DNA from: Deinococcus sp. YIM 134068 | GTDB lineage: Bacteria; Deinococcota; Deinococci; Deinococcales; Deinococcaceae | DNA length: 33,279 bases | Direction: 5' to 3' | NCBI RefSeq assembly: GCF_036543075.1 | Contig: NZ_JAZHPF010000030.1 | Coordinates: 1 to 33,279 of the forward strand | Shown here: positions 1 through 10,961 of the stretch, in pieces | How positions within the stretch are numbered: the stretch's first letter is position 1 | Layout of the letters: each line of letters opens with the position of its first letter | Program-made: the position numbers and the translations under genes | The notes under the pieces: generated by a model | Seen by the model: the letters and a program-made list of their open reading frames with translations, nothing else | Told to the model about the DNA's origin: nothing | The model's database searches: none

Positions 1-38
1 GGGTAAGCCTGACCCTGAGCCACTGAGCGGACGAAAAC

Positions 39-105
39 GCCCTCATACTGTACTACAAACAACGCTCGAAGTCGGCTGGCAGCTCGTTTTTCGTTCGCCC
101 TCATA
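39..105. repeat. 10-nt direct repeat in gene-free window edge
   Basis: The decamer CGCCCTCATA occurs at 39-48 and again at 96-105. The first 144 bases hold no convincing gene; nothing else was recognised there. It could be the edge of something cut off by the window. Confidence 0.3.
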
Positions 106-144
106 AAATCTGTCAGGCCGTCAGGGTCGTCACGACTGCCCTAC

Positions 145-477
145 CTAACTGTGGTCGGCGATGGACCGGGCCACCCGACGGATCGCGGCCTCGTGGGACA
201 ACGAGACGCGCTGGGTGCCCTCAGACTCTGGGAAAGCCTCCTCACGCCCGGCCTGGACGCCGTTTGCCCTACCGATGGCTTGAAGCTCCATCGCGGCGGG
301 GTGTCTGGAGCCTTGCACCGCGTCGAGAGCATCCAGCACATCGAGCGCTTCCATGCCACGCTCCGCTTGGGATTGGCCCATCTGGTGCAAACAGACCAAT
401 TCGGAGACCGTCCTACGGCTCTTCATCCACCGCCATACCGCGTTATTCCCCTGAACCCTCGCCCACCCGGATTCCAA
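145..477 (-). CDS. hypothetical small protein (doubtful)
   Basis: This is an open frame of 110 codons downstream of the rny terminator on the same strand. The longest form would start at a TTG at 477. An ATG at 426 (protein beginning [10 protein letters not shown]) is an alternative, but neither has a clear Shine-Dalgarno sequence. The product would be hydrophilic and helix-prone with no motif I recognise. Third codon positions are mostly G or C in the second half, which weakly favours real coding. No promoter stands out between the rny terminator and this frame. It may be a lineage-specific gene, a decayed remnant or chance. If it is not real, 1-536 is gene-free apart from the terminator. 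Confidence 0.3.
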   Translation of the reverse strand: MESGWARVQGNNAVWRWMKSRRTVSELVCLHQMGQSQAERGMEALDVLDALDAVQGSRHPAAMELQAIGRANGVQAGREEAFPESEGTQRVSLSHEAAIRRVARSIADHS

Positions 478-488
478 TTGGGAAAGAG

Positions 489-522
489 AAGGGCGGCCCG
501 CCTTCCCCGCGTGGCCGCCCCT
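489..522 (-). terminator. rny terminator
   Basis: A perfect 8-bp inverted repeat, GGGCGGCC (491-498) and GGCCGCCC (513-520), lies just beyond the rny stop. Read on the minus strand it is followed by a pyrimidine-rich TTCTCTTTCCC tail, as in a weak intrinsic terminator. Confidence 0.65.
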
Positions 523-536
523 TTCCCTGTTCCGAC

Positions 537-2246
<1,710 letters not shown>

Positions 2247-2492
2247 GGTGGCCTCATCTCCTTTCGGTGAGAGAGGGGCGCGACCCCACAAACCTCGCGG
2301 AGCGCGCCCGGTGAAGTGTCGTCGGTGGAAAGAGAGTAGGAAAAAAGTTGTGTGGGTGGCGTGTGAGTCACCCGCGCAGACAGTCTATCCCCAAGCCCCC
2401 CGCAAACCGTCCGGACCATCTTCACGACACCTACGCCGCAAGCTCAAGAGGCTACCATCCGGGCAGCACATCCACCGCGCAGGAGGGCCACC
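2247..2492. promoter_or_regulatory. divergent rny / ankyrin intergenic region
   Basis: This 246-bp gap must hold promoters for both divergent genes. Toward rny, a TAGACT hexamer (minus strand, 2382-2387) could be a -10 box, followed by a 5-bp GGGTG/CACCC hairpin and a T6 run that might attenuate. No good -35 was found for either direction. The SD sites AAAGGAG (rny) and AGGAGG (ankyrin gene) are clear. Confidence 0.35.
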
Positions 2493-3071
2493 ATGCAAAG
2501 CGACACCAATTCAACCGAATCCAACACCAGCGAGAGAACGTCACCGCAAGCGCCCACCGTCGCCGAACTCGACCGCGAGACGCTGGAGGCCGTCCAGGCC
2601 GTCTTCGATCTCGTCCGTCAGGGCAACGCCGAACGCCTCGCCCCCCTGCTGGAGCGTGGCCTGCCCCCCAACCTGTGCAACCAGAAGGGCGACAGCCTCC
2701 TGATGCTCGCCACCTACCACGGCCACCGGGAGGCCGCCCGTCTGCTGCTGGAACACGGGGCCGACCCGGAGTTGCGAAACGATCAGGGCCAGACGCCCAT
2801 CCTCGGGGCCGCCTTCAAGGGCGACGCGGCGCTGGTCCAACTCCTGCTCGACCACGGCGCTGACCGCGAGAGCGCCGGGCCGGACGGCAAGACCGCGTTG
2901 ATAATGGCCGCGATGTTCAACCGAGCGGAGATCGTGGACCTGCTCCTGTCACGCGGGGCCGACCTCCACGCGCGGGACGCGAACGGCCTGTCCGTGCTCG
3001 ACGCCGCACGAGTGATGGGAGCGCCGGATACGACGGCCCAACTCGAACGGCTGTTGCGGGAGACGACGTAA
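2493..3071 (+). CDS. Ankyrin-repeat protein
   Basis: This 192-residue protein carries a polar N-terminal tail rich in Ser, Thr and Asn (residues 1-25), then about four ankyrin repeats. Repeat signatures visible include LLERGLPPNLCNQKGDSLLM, LLLEHGADPELRNDQGQTPI, LLLDHGADRESAGPDGKTAL and LLLSRGADLHARDANGLSVL, spaced by about 33 residues. Ankyrin repeats form protein-binding scaffolds, and small single-domain bacterial versions often inhibit or chaperone a partner. No partner gene is adjacent, so the role is unknown. No signal peptide is seen, so it is probably cytoplasmic. An AGGAGG site 6 nt before the ATG fixes the start. It converges with the hydrolase gene and a heptad repeat lies in the gap. 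Confidence 0.9.
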   Translation: MQSDTNSTESNTSERTSPQAPTVAELDRETLEAVQAVFDLVRQGNAERLAPLLERGLPPNLCNQKGDSLLMLATYHGHREAARLLLEHGADPELRNDQGQTPILGAAFKGDAALVQLLLDHGADRESAGPDGKTALIMAAMFNRAEIVDLLLSRGADLHARDANGLSVLDAARVMGAPDTTAQLERLLRETT

Positions 3072-3091
3072 ACCCTCGCTCAAGTTGTTCT

Positions 3092-3119
3092 GCTGGCCGC
3101 TAGAAGCTGGCCGCTGGCC
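3092..3119. repeat. heptad repeat array (GCTGGCC-type)
   Basis: Four 7-nt units in a row: GCTGGCC, GCTAGAA, GCTGGCC, GCTGGCC. The 20 bases 3091-3110, read on the minus strand, match 28730-28749 with one mismatch. Confidence 0.75.
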
Positions 3120-3129
3120 GCCCCTCCCC

Positions 3130-3870
3130 CTACCGCAGATACTCCCGGAAATAATTCAGCATGTCCCGCCGCGCGTCCCGGCTGGCGACGGTGTTCGCCA
3201 AACGGCCCTCGCTGAGCAGGAAGCCGTGCCGCTCGCCCTGATACGCGCTGAGCTTGAAGACCTTGTTCGCTGCGTCGAGCCTCTGCGCGTAGGCGTAGAT
3301 GCCCGCGATGGGGCTGGGCTGGTCGCGCGTCCCGTGGATGATCAGCATGGGTGCCGTCAGTTGCCCGATCACGGCGGTGGGCGTCTGCGGTTTGGCCGCC
3401 GTGCCGCCCTGATCGGGGAAGCCGTACCAGGCCACGCCCGACTTGAACTGCTTCATCTGCGGCAGCAGCAGCATGGTGTAGCGCCCACCCGCGCAAAAAC
3501 CCGTCAGGCCCACGGCATTCACGTTCACGTCCCGCCGCGCGCCGAGATACTTCACCCCGTCCTCCACGAGCGTCCTCACCACTGTGTCGCTCGGCTCCTG
3601 CTCGAAGGTCTGCCAGCCCAGCGCCAGCGTCACGAAGCCCGCCGCCGCCATCTCGTCCACGAGGTCGCGGTAGCCCTGCTCCAGCCCATTGAAGGAGTGC
3701 AGCAGGATCACGGCGGGTTTACGGGTGGTCGGGGCCGAGGTCGGCGCGGCGAGGTAACTCTTGTACGCCCGCCCGCCGCTCGTCACGTTCACGTCGGTGC
3801 CCCTCACCGCCTGTCCGAGCGCGGGGGAGGAGAGGGCGAGGACCGTCAGCGTCAGCGCGTGCTTGAGCAT
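3130..3870 (-). CDS. Secreted dienelactone hydrolase-family protein
   Basis: This is an alpha/beta-hydrolase of the dienelactone hydrolase family, 246 residues. A signal peptide (residues 1-20, cut after ALG-Q) indicates export. The catalytic triad is visible: nucleophile Cys126 in GFCAGG, Asp183 in HGTRDQ and His215 in GERHGF, the Cys-Asp-His arrangement of classic dienelactone hydrolases. The oxyanion region is LLHSFNGL. GGAGGT lies 6 nt before the ATG. Dienelactone hydrolases open lactone rings in chlorocatechol breakdown, but no such pathway genes are nearby, and many secreted relatives have unknown substrates. The next gene upstream on the same strand, a secreted histidine phosphatase, is 82 nt away, so co-transcription is possible. 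Confidence 0.88.
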   Translation of the reverse strand: MLKHALTLTVLALSSPALGQAVRGTDVNVTSGGRAYKSYLAAPTSAPTTRKPAVILLHSFNGLEQGYRDLVDEMAAAGFVTLALGWQTFEQEPSDTVVRTLVEDGVKYLGARRDVNVNAVGLTGFCAGGRYTMLLLPQMKQFKSGVAWYGFPDQGGTAAKPQTPTAVIGQLTAPMLIIHGTRDQPSPIAGIYAYAQRLDAANKVFKLSAYQGERHGFLLSEGRLANTVASRDARRDMLNYFREYLR

Positions 3871-3952
3871 GGGAGACCTCCACCGCTACCGTACTCGTGC
3901 GGGGAGGCAGAGGGGACGAGGGCCGGGTGAGGAATGGGTCAAGAGCGCACGG

Positions 3953-4555
3953 TCAACGGCGCAGGGCCGCCGCCCACCCCTCCCGCGTCACCCTGGCAAG
4001 CACCGTGAACGAGCCGTCCGGCGCGGGTTTGAGCACCGCCGCCTCCCCCTCCGAGAGCATCCAGCCCGTCGTCAGGCGGAGGTTCTGCTCGTGCGTGACG
4101 ATCACCGTATTGGTGCCCGCGCGTGGGGGCTGCCTCAGCAGCGTGCGAAGGTCGCCGATGACCTTGAGCCGGTCCGCCTCCGTTCCCGTGCGGAAATATG
4201 GATTGTTCAGGGTCGGCACAGGCATCACCCGTCCGGCGAGCAGTGCGGCGCTCTCACGGTTGCGGCAGTATTCACCGCTGAGGACGGTGCCGAAGGGGAC
4301 GCGCAGTTCACGAAGGAGCCTGCCGACCTCGCGCGCATTTGTCCGCCCCTGCTCGCTCAAATTCCGCTGGGTGGCGCAGTCGCGGAGGTCCACCGTCGCG
4401 CCATCCGCCCCCTGCGTATCAAAGTGCCGGAAGTACAGCACGAGGCCCCCGGCCCGCAGTTGCGTGAGGAGGGTGGGGCTGACCGTCTCCGGGACCGTTT
4501 GTGCGGTTGCGGCGGCGGACAGCAGCAGAGGCAGGAACGCGAGGGCACGGCGCAT
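3953..4555 (-). CDS. Secreted histidine phosphatase-superfamily protein
   Basis: This 200-residue protein has a signal peptide (about residues 1-19, ending ATAQ) and the histidine phosphatase (phosphoglycerate mutase-like) fold. The phosphohistidine is in FRHFDT (Arg43-His44); further conserved blocks are NLSEQGR (65-71), SGEYCRNRESA (93-103, second Arg) and VIVTHEQN (151-158, second His). The usual RHG is RHF here, typical of the divergent exported branch. The substrate is unknown; exported relatives include phytases and general phosphatases. There is no Shine-Dalgarno site. Instead TAGCCT ends 5 nt before the ATG, so the mRNA is probably leaderless. It may be co-transcribed with the downstream hydrolase. 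Confidence 0.85.
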   Translation of the reverse strand: MRRALAFLPLLLSAAATAQTVPETVSPTLLTQLRAGGLVLYFRHFDTQGADGATVDLRDCATQRNLSEQGRTNAREVGRLLRELRVPFGTVLSGEYCRNRESAALLAGRVMPVPTLNNPYFRTGTEADRLKVIGDLRTLLRQPPRAGTNTVIVTHEQNLRLTTGWMLSEGEAAVLKPAPDGSFTVLARVTREGWAAALRR

Positions 4556-4560
4556 GGCTC

Positions 4561-4566
4561 AGGCTA
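4561..4566 (-). promoter_or_regulatory. -10 box for leaderless histidine phosphatase mRNA
   Basis: TAGCCT on the minus strand ends 5 nt before the ATG at 4555, with no SD site between, so the transcript should begin at or beside the start codon. Confidence 0.55.
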
Positions 4567-4604
4567 AAAGACCACCCCGCCGGACACTGTGGGCCACATG
4601 CTCC

Positions 4605-4637
4605 GCCCAAAAGAACAAACCCCAGCCGAAGCCGGGG
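4605..4637 (-). terminator. rpsF-ssb-rpsR-rplI operon terminator
   Basis: On the minus strand CCCCGGC-TTCG-GCTGGGG forms a 7-bp stem (one G-U) capped by a stable UUCG tetraloop, followed by TTTGTTCTTTT. This is a strong intrinsic terminator 17 nt past the rplI stop. Confidence 0.9.
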
Positions 4638-4653
4638 CCTTGCTCTGTCTGAA

Positions 4654-5094
4654 TTACTTCTGCCCGTGGATGACGAGCTTCAGCGGTATGGTGACTTCGG
4701 GGTGGGCGCGGTAGCTGATGTCGTACTCGCCGATTTCCTTGACGGTCTTCGGCATGTCGATGCGGCGGCGGTCCACGTCGAAGCCCAGGCGGTCGAGCGC
4801 CCCGGCCACGTCGGCGTGGGTGACGGCCCCGTAAATCTTGCCCTCGCCCGCACGGACGCTGAGTTCCACGGCCACACCGTTGAGGCGGCTGGCGAGGTCC
4901 TCGGCCTTGGCCTTCTCCTGCGCCTGCGTCTTCTGCCGGGCGCGGAGCTGGGCCTCCAGGGTCTTCATGTTGGCCGTGTTGGCGGGGGTCGCCATGCCAC
5001 GGGGGATCAGAAAGTTGCGGGCGTAGCCGGGCTTGACGGTCACCACGTCGCCGGTCTTGCCCAGGCGACCGGGTTCAAGAAGGATCACTTGCAT
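4654..5094 (-). CDS. rplI: 50S ribosomal protein L9
   Basis: L9 binds 23S rRNA at the base of the L1 stalk and helps keep the reading frame. The 146-residue sequence shows the N-terminal domain MQVILLEPGRLGKTGDVVTVKPGYARNFLIPRG-type signature (residues 1-33), the long connecting helix (about 40-75) and the C-terminal domain containing GKIYGAVTHADVA. The length is normal for the family. GGAG lies 7-8 nt before the ATG, in the 12-nt gap after the rpsR stop. It is the last gene of rpsF-ssb-rpsR-rplI, the order conserved across many bacteria, and is followed at once by a UUCG-loop terminator. Confidence 0.97.
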   Translation of the reverse strand: MQVILLEPGRLGKTGDVVTVKPGYARNFLIPRGMATPANTANMKTLEAQLRARQKTQAQEKAKAEDLASRLNGVAVELSVRAGEGKIYGAVTHADVAGALDRLGFDVDRRRIDMPKTVKEIGEYDISYRAHPEVTIPLKLVIHGQK

Positions 5095-5106
5095 GGCCCA
5101 GTCTCC

Positions 5107-5382
<276 letters not shown>

Positions 5383-5422
5383 AGGAGTTCCTCTTAAAGC
5401 TGCCGATTGGGTGCTTCGCGTG

Positions 5423-5500
5423 GTCTAGAGGTCGAGGAGTCGAGAGGTCGAGAGGACCCAAACTTCAGCTTTCTCGACTATTAGACCTCTTGACCTCTGG
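5423..5500. repeat. GAGGTCGA-type repeat pair between ssb and rpsR
   Basis: GTCGA recurs with an 8-nt period at 5423-5455 inside GAGGTCGAG units, and a complementary group (CTCGACTATTAGACCTCT) follows at 5473-5490. In the operon mRNA the two halves could pair into a long imperfect stem. Confidence 0.6.
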
Positions 5501-5502
5501 AC

Positions 5503-5518
5503 GCACGCGCCAGCGTGC
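5503..5518 (-). other. hairpin directly after ssb stop
   Basis: GCACGC-N4-GCGTGC is a perfect 6-bp stem with a 4-nt loop that begins at the base after the ssb stop codon. No T run follows, so it is more likely an mRNA processing or stability element than a terminator. Confidence 0.5.
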
Positions 5519-6424
<906 letters not shown>

Positions 6425-6507
6425 AACGGGGTCTCCTTTGCTGCTCTAGCTGGCGAGATAACTGGGGCGAGTATGTAGCTGGCGGTTGGCCCTCGCGGGT
6501 TGGCCTC

Positions 6508-6536
6508 AAGGTATCAAACCGGCGTTTTTACGTCAA
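6508..6536 (-). promoter_or_regulatory. internal ssb promoter
   Basis: On the minus strand TTGACG (6531-6536) and TACCTT (6508-6513) are separated by exactly 17 nt, with TGA before the -10 making it extended. Transcription would start near 6500, about 75 nt before ssb. The -35 lies inside the RDRM. Confidence 0.75.
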
Positions 6537-6544
6537 CAGCGTAA
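6528..6544. promoter_or_regulatory. RDRM (DdrO/IrrE operator) for ssb
   Basis: On the minus strand, the 17-mer TTACGCTGTTGACGTAA closely matches the radiation/desiccation response motif, typified by TTATGTCATTGACATAA. Its outer 5 bp are perfectly palindromic. It overlaps the -35 of the ssb promoter, as expected for a repressor site relieved when IrrE cleaves DdrO after DNA damage. Confidence 0.8.
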
Positions 6545-6545
6545 C

Positions 6546-6564
6546 GGGGGGTGGGGGGAGGGGG
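6546..6564 (+). other. G-quadruplex-forming tract after rpsF
   Basis: G6-T-G6-A-G5 on the plus strand, between the rpsF stop and the ssb RDRM. The tracts can be split into four or more G3 runs with very short loops. It is on the template strand for this operon. Confidence 0.6.
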
Positions 6565-6567
6565 CCT

Positions 6568-6876
<309 letters not shown>

Positions 6877-6894
6877 GGTTCACCTCACTTTCTC

Positions 6895-6943
6895 CGCCAC
6901 ATGCAGGGTCGTGCCTCGCCGGGCGGCGCAACTGGCAACTCTA
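6895..6943 (-). promoter_or_regulatory. rpsF promoter and leader hairpin
   Basis: An extended -10, TGCTAGAGT (TAGAGT at 6938-6943, minus strand), would start a leader of about 55 nt. The leader can form a 6-bp stem, CGCCGC (6923-6928) with GTGGCG (6895-6900), over a loop containing CCGG. S6:S18-binding leaders occur upstream of rpsF in many bacteria; whether this is one is inference. Confidence 0.4.
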
Positions 6944-7007
6944 GCAGAGTGAGGGGCGGGGTTCCAGAGCCACCCGGCCTACATGTCCGGGCCACGGCCC
7001 CGCCCGG

Positions 7008-7013
7008 TACGCT
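7008..7013 (+). promoter_or_regulatory. -10 box for leaderless DinB/GNAT mRNA
   Basis: TACGCT ends 5 nt before the ATG at 7019; no SD site is present. Confidence 0.5.
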
Positions 7014-7018
7014 GGGGC

Positions 7019-7525
7019 ATGAGCGACGAAACTCCGCAGAACTGGGCCGAAGGCATCCTCGACATCCTGAGGGAAGCGGTGGAGGGTGGCACCCCCGGCC
7101 AGGGCACGGCCTTCCTCGACGGCACGGGGGCGGATGGCAGCGGCAACCACGGCCTGCTGGCGACGCTGGAGGGTCTCGATGCGGAACAGGCCAGCCGCGA
7201 CGTGAACGGCTCGTCCATCGCCGGACACGCCCGCCACACCGCCTTTCACATGGAGGTCATCGTGCGTTGGGAGCGGGACGGCGACCGGGGGCCGTTCGAC
7301 TGGAAGGGGAGCTTCCATCCGGCGCAGGTCAGCGAGGAGGAGTGGGAGGCGGTGCGGGGTCGCGTCCGCACCGCCTACGACGAATTGGTTGCTTTCGCCC
7401 GAACTCAAGCCGGGGGAGAGGCACACGGGGACGCGACGGGAGGCTTGACGGGAGCCGTCGCCCACGCCGCCTACCACCTCGGCGCGATCCGGCAGATGGT
7501 GAAGGCGGTGGGAGCCGGGGCGTGA
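7019..7525 (+). CDS. DinB-like four-helix protein
   Basis: This 168-residue protein belongs to the DinB/YfiT-like four-helix-bundle superfamily of metal-dependent enzymes. Three histidine positions fit the metal triad: the GHARHTAFHMEV helix near residues 68-79 and AHAAYHLGAIRQM near the C terminus. The substrate is unknown; relatives transfer low-molecular-weight thiols or act in damage responses. The ATG at 7019 is preferred over an in-frame upstream ATG at 6983 because a TACGCT -10 box ends 5 nt before it and the extra residues are Pro/Arg-rich. The stop codon overlaps the GTG start of the GNAT gene by 4 nt, so the two are translationally coupled. It diverges from rpsF. Confidence 0.85.
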   Translation: MSDETPQNWAEGILDILREAVEGGTPGQGTAFLDGTGADGSGNHGLLATLEGLDAEQASRDVNGSSIAGHARHTAFHMEVIVRWERDGDRGPFDWKGSFHPAQVSEEEWEAVRGRVRTAYDELVAFARTQAGGEAHGDATGGLTGAVAHAAYHLGAIRQMVKAVGAGA

Positions 7526-8457
7526 GCCTGAACGTTCGGCCCTTCGAGGAGGCCGACGTGCCCGCGTGGGTGGCGCTGTCCAACCTCGTGCTGGGGCAGA
7601 ACACCACCGTCGAGTCTTTTCGGGCGCAGGAGGAACGGCGCGACCCCTCGCACGTCAGCCACCGCTGGATTGCCGAGGTCGGGGGAGAGGTGCGCGGCGT
7701 GGCCCACCTGTATTTCTTCTCCTTTGACCCACCGGACTTCCTCCACGCCCGTGTCCTCGTCCACCCGGAGGCGCGGGGGCAGGGAATCGGCGGCACACTA
7801 TGGGCTGAGGTAGAAAAGGCTGTACGAGAATTGAGTCCAGTGGGCCTCGTCGCCGATGTGGACGACACCGACCCGGTAAGTCTCGAATGGGCGGAGAGGC
7901 GGGGTTTTCACCGGCACGCCCACCGCTTCGCCTCCGAACTCAACCTGGCGAGCTTCGATGAGACGCCTCACCTCGCGGCCCTCGAACGTGTGGAGGCGCA
8001 GGGAGTCATGTTCACCGATCTGGTGGGCGCGGACGAGTCCACGCTCGACCGCTACCTCCGCTTCGTCGCCGACCGCCTGACCGAGACGCCCGACCTCGCC
8101 GGACACCCGCGCTGGCCGCCCCCGCAGGTGCGCGAGATGCTGCACTTAGGCCACGACCCACGCCCCGACTGGCTCATCCTCGCCGTCTCCCCGGAGGGCG
8201 AATGGCTCGGCACGACGGCGATGGTCCAGATTCGGGACTTCGTGTACAACGAACTCACCGCCACGCATCCGCAGGCACGCGGCCAGGGTCTTGCGCTGCC
8301 GCTCAAATTGCAGGTCATCCGCCGGGCGAGGGAGGCCGGATTCTCCCGGATGCGGACGAACAACCACAGCACGAACGCGCCCATGCTGCGCGTGAACGAA
8401 CGGCTCGGCTTTCAGGCCCGGCCCGGACGGTACGAGATGCACCGCCCGTCGCGCTGA
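7522..8457 (+). CDS. Tandem GNAT acetyltransferase
   Basis: This 311-residue protein has two GCN5-related N-acetyltransferase domains. The acetyl-CoA-binding motif A is seen twice: VLVHPEARGQGIGGTLW (about residues 78-94) and TATHPQARGQGLALPLK (about 246-262). The second copy continues into the typical NNHSTNAPMLRVNERLGF segment, so at least this domain should bind acetyl-CoA. Both copies keep the Q-x-x-G core as RGQG. The substrate cannot be read from sequence; the two-domain design is shared with mycothiol synthase, but that is only architecture. It starts with GTG, with GGGAGCCGGGG upstream, and overlaps the DinB stop by 4 nt. It converges with the kinase gene 15 nt away. Confidence 0.87.
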   Translation: MSLNVRPFEEADVPAWVALSNLVLGQNTTVESFRAQEERRDPSHVSHRWIAEVGGEVRGVAHLYFFSFDPPDFLHARVLVHPEARGQGIGGTLWAEVEKAVRELSPVGLVADVDDTDPVSLEWAERRGFHRHAHRFASELNLASFDETPHLAALERVEAQGVMFTDLVGADESTLDRYLRFVADRLTETPDLAGHPRWPPPQVREMLHLGHDPRPDWLILAVSPEGEWLGTTAMVQIRDFVYNELTATHPQARGQGLALPLKLQVIRRAREAGFSRMRTNNHSTNAPMLRVNERLGFQARPGRYEMHRPSR

Positions 8458-8472
8458 GGGTGAGGGCTTGCC

Positions 8473-9411
8473 CTACCTCCGCCGTTTGAAGGGATTCCAG
8501 CGGCCCGCGCCCACATCTTCCGGCTGCGGCTCGGCGACTCTGGGAGGTGGAACATGGCGGCCTACCGACCTCACGGGAGCCGTGACCGCGACGCTCTCCG
8601 CGCAGGAGTCCTCCTCACCGAGGGCGGCTTGCAGGGCGGCGCGCAGGGCGTCCGCTGTCGGCCTGTCTGCGGGCCGCTTGGCGAGGGCACGCTCGGTGAG
8701 GCGCGCGATGGTGGGCGAAAGCTGGGGGTTGAGCGACAGCAGCGGCGGCGCGAAACGGGTCAGGTGCGCGCCCATCACTTCCTCGTAGGTCTCGCCCCGG
8801 AAGGGTCGCTGCCCCGCCAGCAGCTCGTAGGCGAGAATGCCGAGGCTGTAGACATCGCTCGCCGGGCCGCCGCTCTCGCCGTGGTAGACCTCCGGGGCCA
8901 TGTAGAAGGGGCTGCCGCTCGCCCGCCCCCCCTGCGCGGTGAAGTAGGCGCTGCCCAGGTCGCCCAGCGCCGCCCGCCCCTCCTGAACGTACACGTTCTG
9001 CCGCTTCACGTCCTGATGGACGGCCCCCAGGCCGTGCAGGTGGCCGAGGGCCGACGCCACGTCCGCCAGCACTCGTAGCGCCGCCGCCTGCTCCAAGACG
9101 CGCCCCGGCAGCCGCTGGAGCACGTCGCACAGCGACCCCTCCGGGTAGTACCGCACTGCGAGAAACGCCTGCGGGCCGAAGGGCGTGCCCGCGAAACCCC
9201 GCACGAGGTGGGGGTGGCGGAATTGCAGGGTCAGCCGCACCTCGTTCCCGAACCGCTCCGCCGCGTCCTGCGTGCTCAGTGTCCGCTCGTGCGGCACCTT
9301 GAGGGCGACCTCCCGGCCCCCCGCGTCCCGCGCGAGGTACACGAGCGAGGTCTCCCCCCGCCCGAGGGGACGCAGGAGGGTGTGGCCGGGAATGGAGCGG
9401 TCTGGGGTCAT
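8473..9411 (-). CDS. Ser/Thr protein kinase, soluble, non-RD type
   Basis: This 312-residue Hanks-type kinase has the glycine loop LGRGETSLVYLA (residues 16-27), the ATP lysine Lys38 in VALKVP, helix-C Glu57, catalytic loop HQDVKRQN (His132, Asp134), metal Asp151 in GDLG, APE at 172-174 and DVYSLG at 186-191. All catalytic residues are present, but the usual HRD is HQD, making it a non-RD kinase, and DFG is DLG. The kinase domain ends near 265. The remaining tail is Pro/Val-rich and finishes with basic KRRR. No membrane helix is seen, unlike PASTA-type kinases. No SD site or obvious -10 box precedes the ATG. It lies downstream of prfB but a terminator separates them. Targets are unknown. Confidence 0.92.
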   Translation of the reverse strand: MTPDRSIPGHTLLRPLGRGETSLVYLARDAGGREVALKVPHERTLSTQDAAERFGNEVRLTLQFRHPHLVRGFAGTPFGPQAFLAVRYYPEGSLCDVLQRLPGRVLEQAAALRVLADVASALGHLHGLGAVHQDVKRQNVYVQEGRAALGDLGSAYFTAQGGRASGSPFYMAPEVYHGESGGPASDVYSLGILAYELLAGQRPFRGETYEEVMGAHLTRFAPPLLSLNPQLSPTIARLTERALAKRPADRPTADALRAALQAALGEEDSCAESVAVTAPVRSVGRHVPPPRVAEPQPEDVGAGRWNPFKRRR

Positions 9412-9522
9412 GTTCGCTGGGATGGACTGGGATTGGAGAGGAAGAGTCCTCTTCCCAGTTTAGGGAGAGGATGTCACGCGAATCTGTCAGAACGCGGTGG
9501 TGCCCGGACTTCTATGCAGTCC

Positions 9523-9562
9523 AAAGAGGAAGGAGAGCCGCCCCGCACGACTCCCCTTCCTC
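9523..9562 (-). terminator. prfB terminator
   Basis: A 12-bp stem with one G-U pair (9526-9537 with 9551-9562), 13-nt loop, then TTTGG on the minus strand. It lies 28 nt past the prfB stop and should insulate the downstream kinase gene. The rest of 9412-9589 shows nothing further. Confidence 0.75.
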
Positions 9563-9589
9563 CGAACTCGCTTGTCCCTGAGTCCAACC

Positions 9590-10685
<1,096 letters not shown>

Positions 10686-10744
10686 GGCGTGCCTCCCTTC
10701 CGCGCATTTCCCGTTGGCCGGGGCGCGGGCATCTGCCGCCCAGA

Positions 10745-10750
10745 AGTATA
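10745..10750 (-). promoter_or_regulatory. candidate prfB -10 box
   Basis: TATACT on the minus strand matches 5 of 6 consensus bases and would give a leader of about 50 nt. No convincing -35 was found at the usual distance. The rest of the 276-nt gap to the divergent gene shows nothing clear. Confidence 0.45.
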
Positions 10751-10961
10751 GGGAGGCGCGGGGCGAGGATGCGGCCACGGCCCACGCTCCCGCATCCACC
10801 TCCTGTGCCCGACCTCCTCCGTCTCGGGTGCCCCTCGGTGCTTTGCACTCCCCACCGAGAACCTCTGCCGGGCGACCGAGGGGAGGATTGCTCCCCCCAG
10901 CCCCAACCCGCTTTGGCGTTCCTCTCATCCCGGCCTGCCACTCCACTCCCAGACTAGGTGC

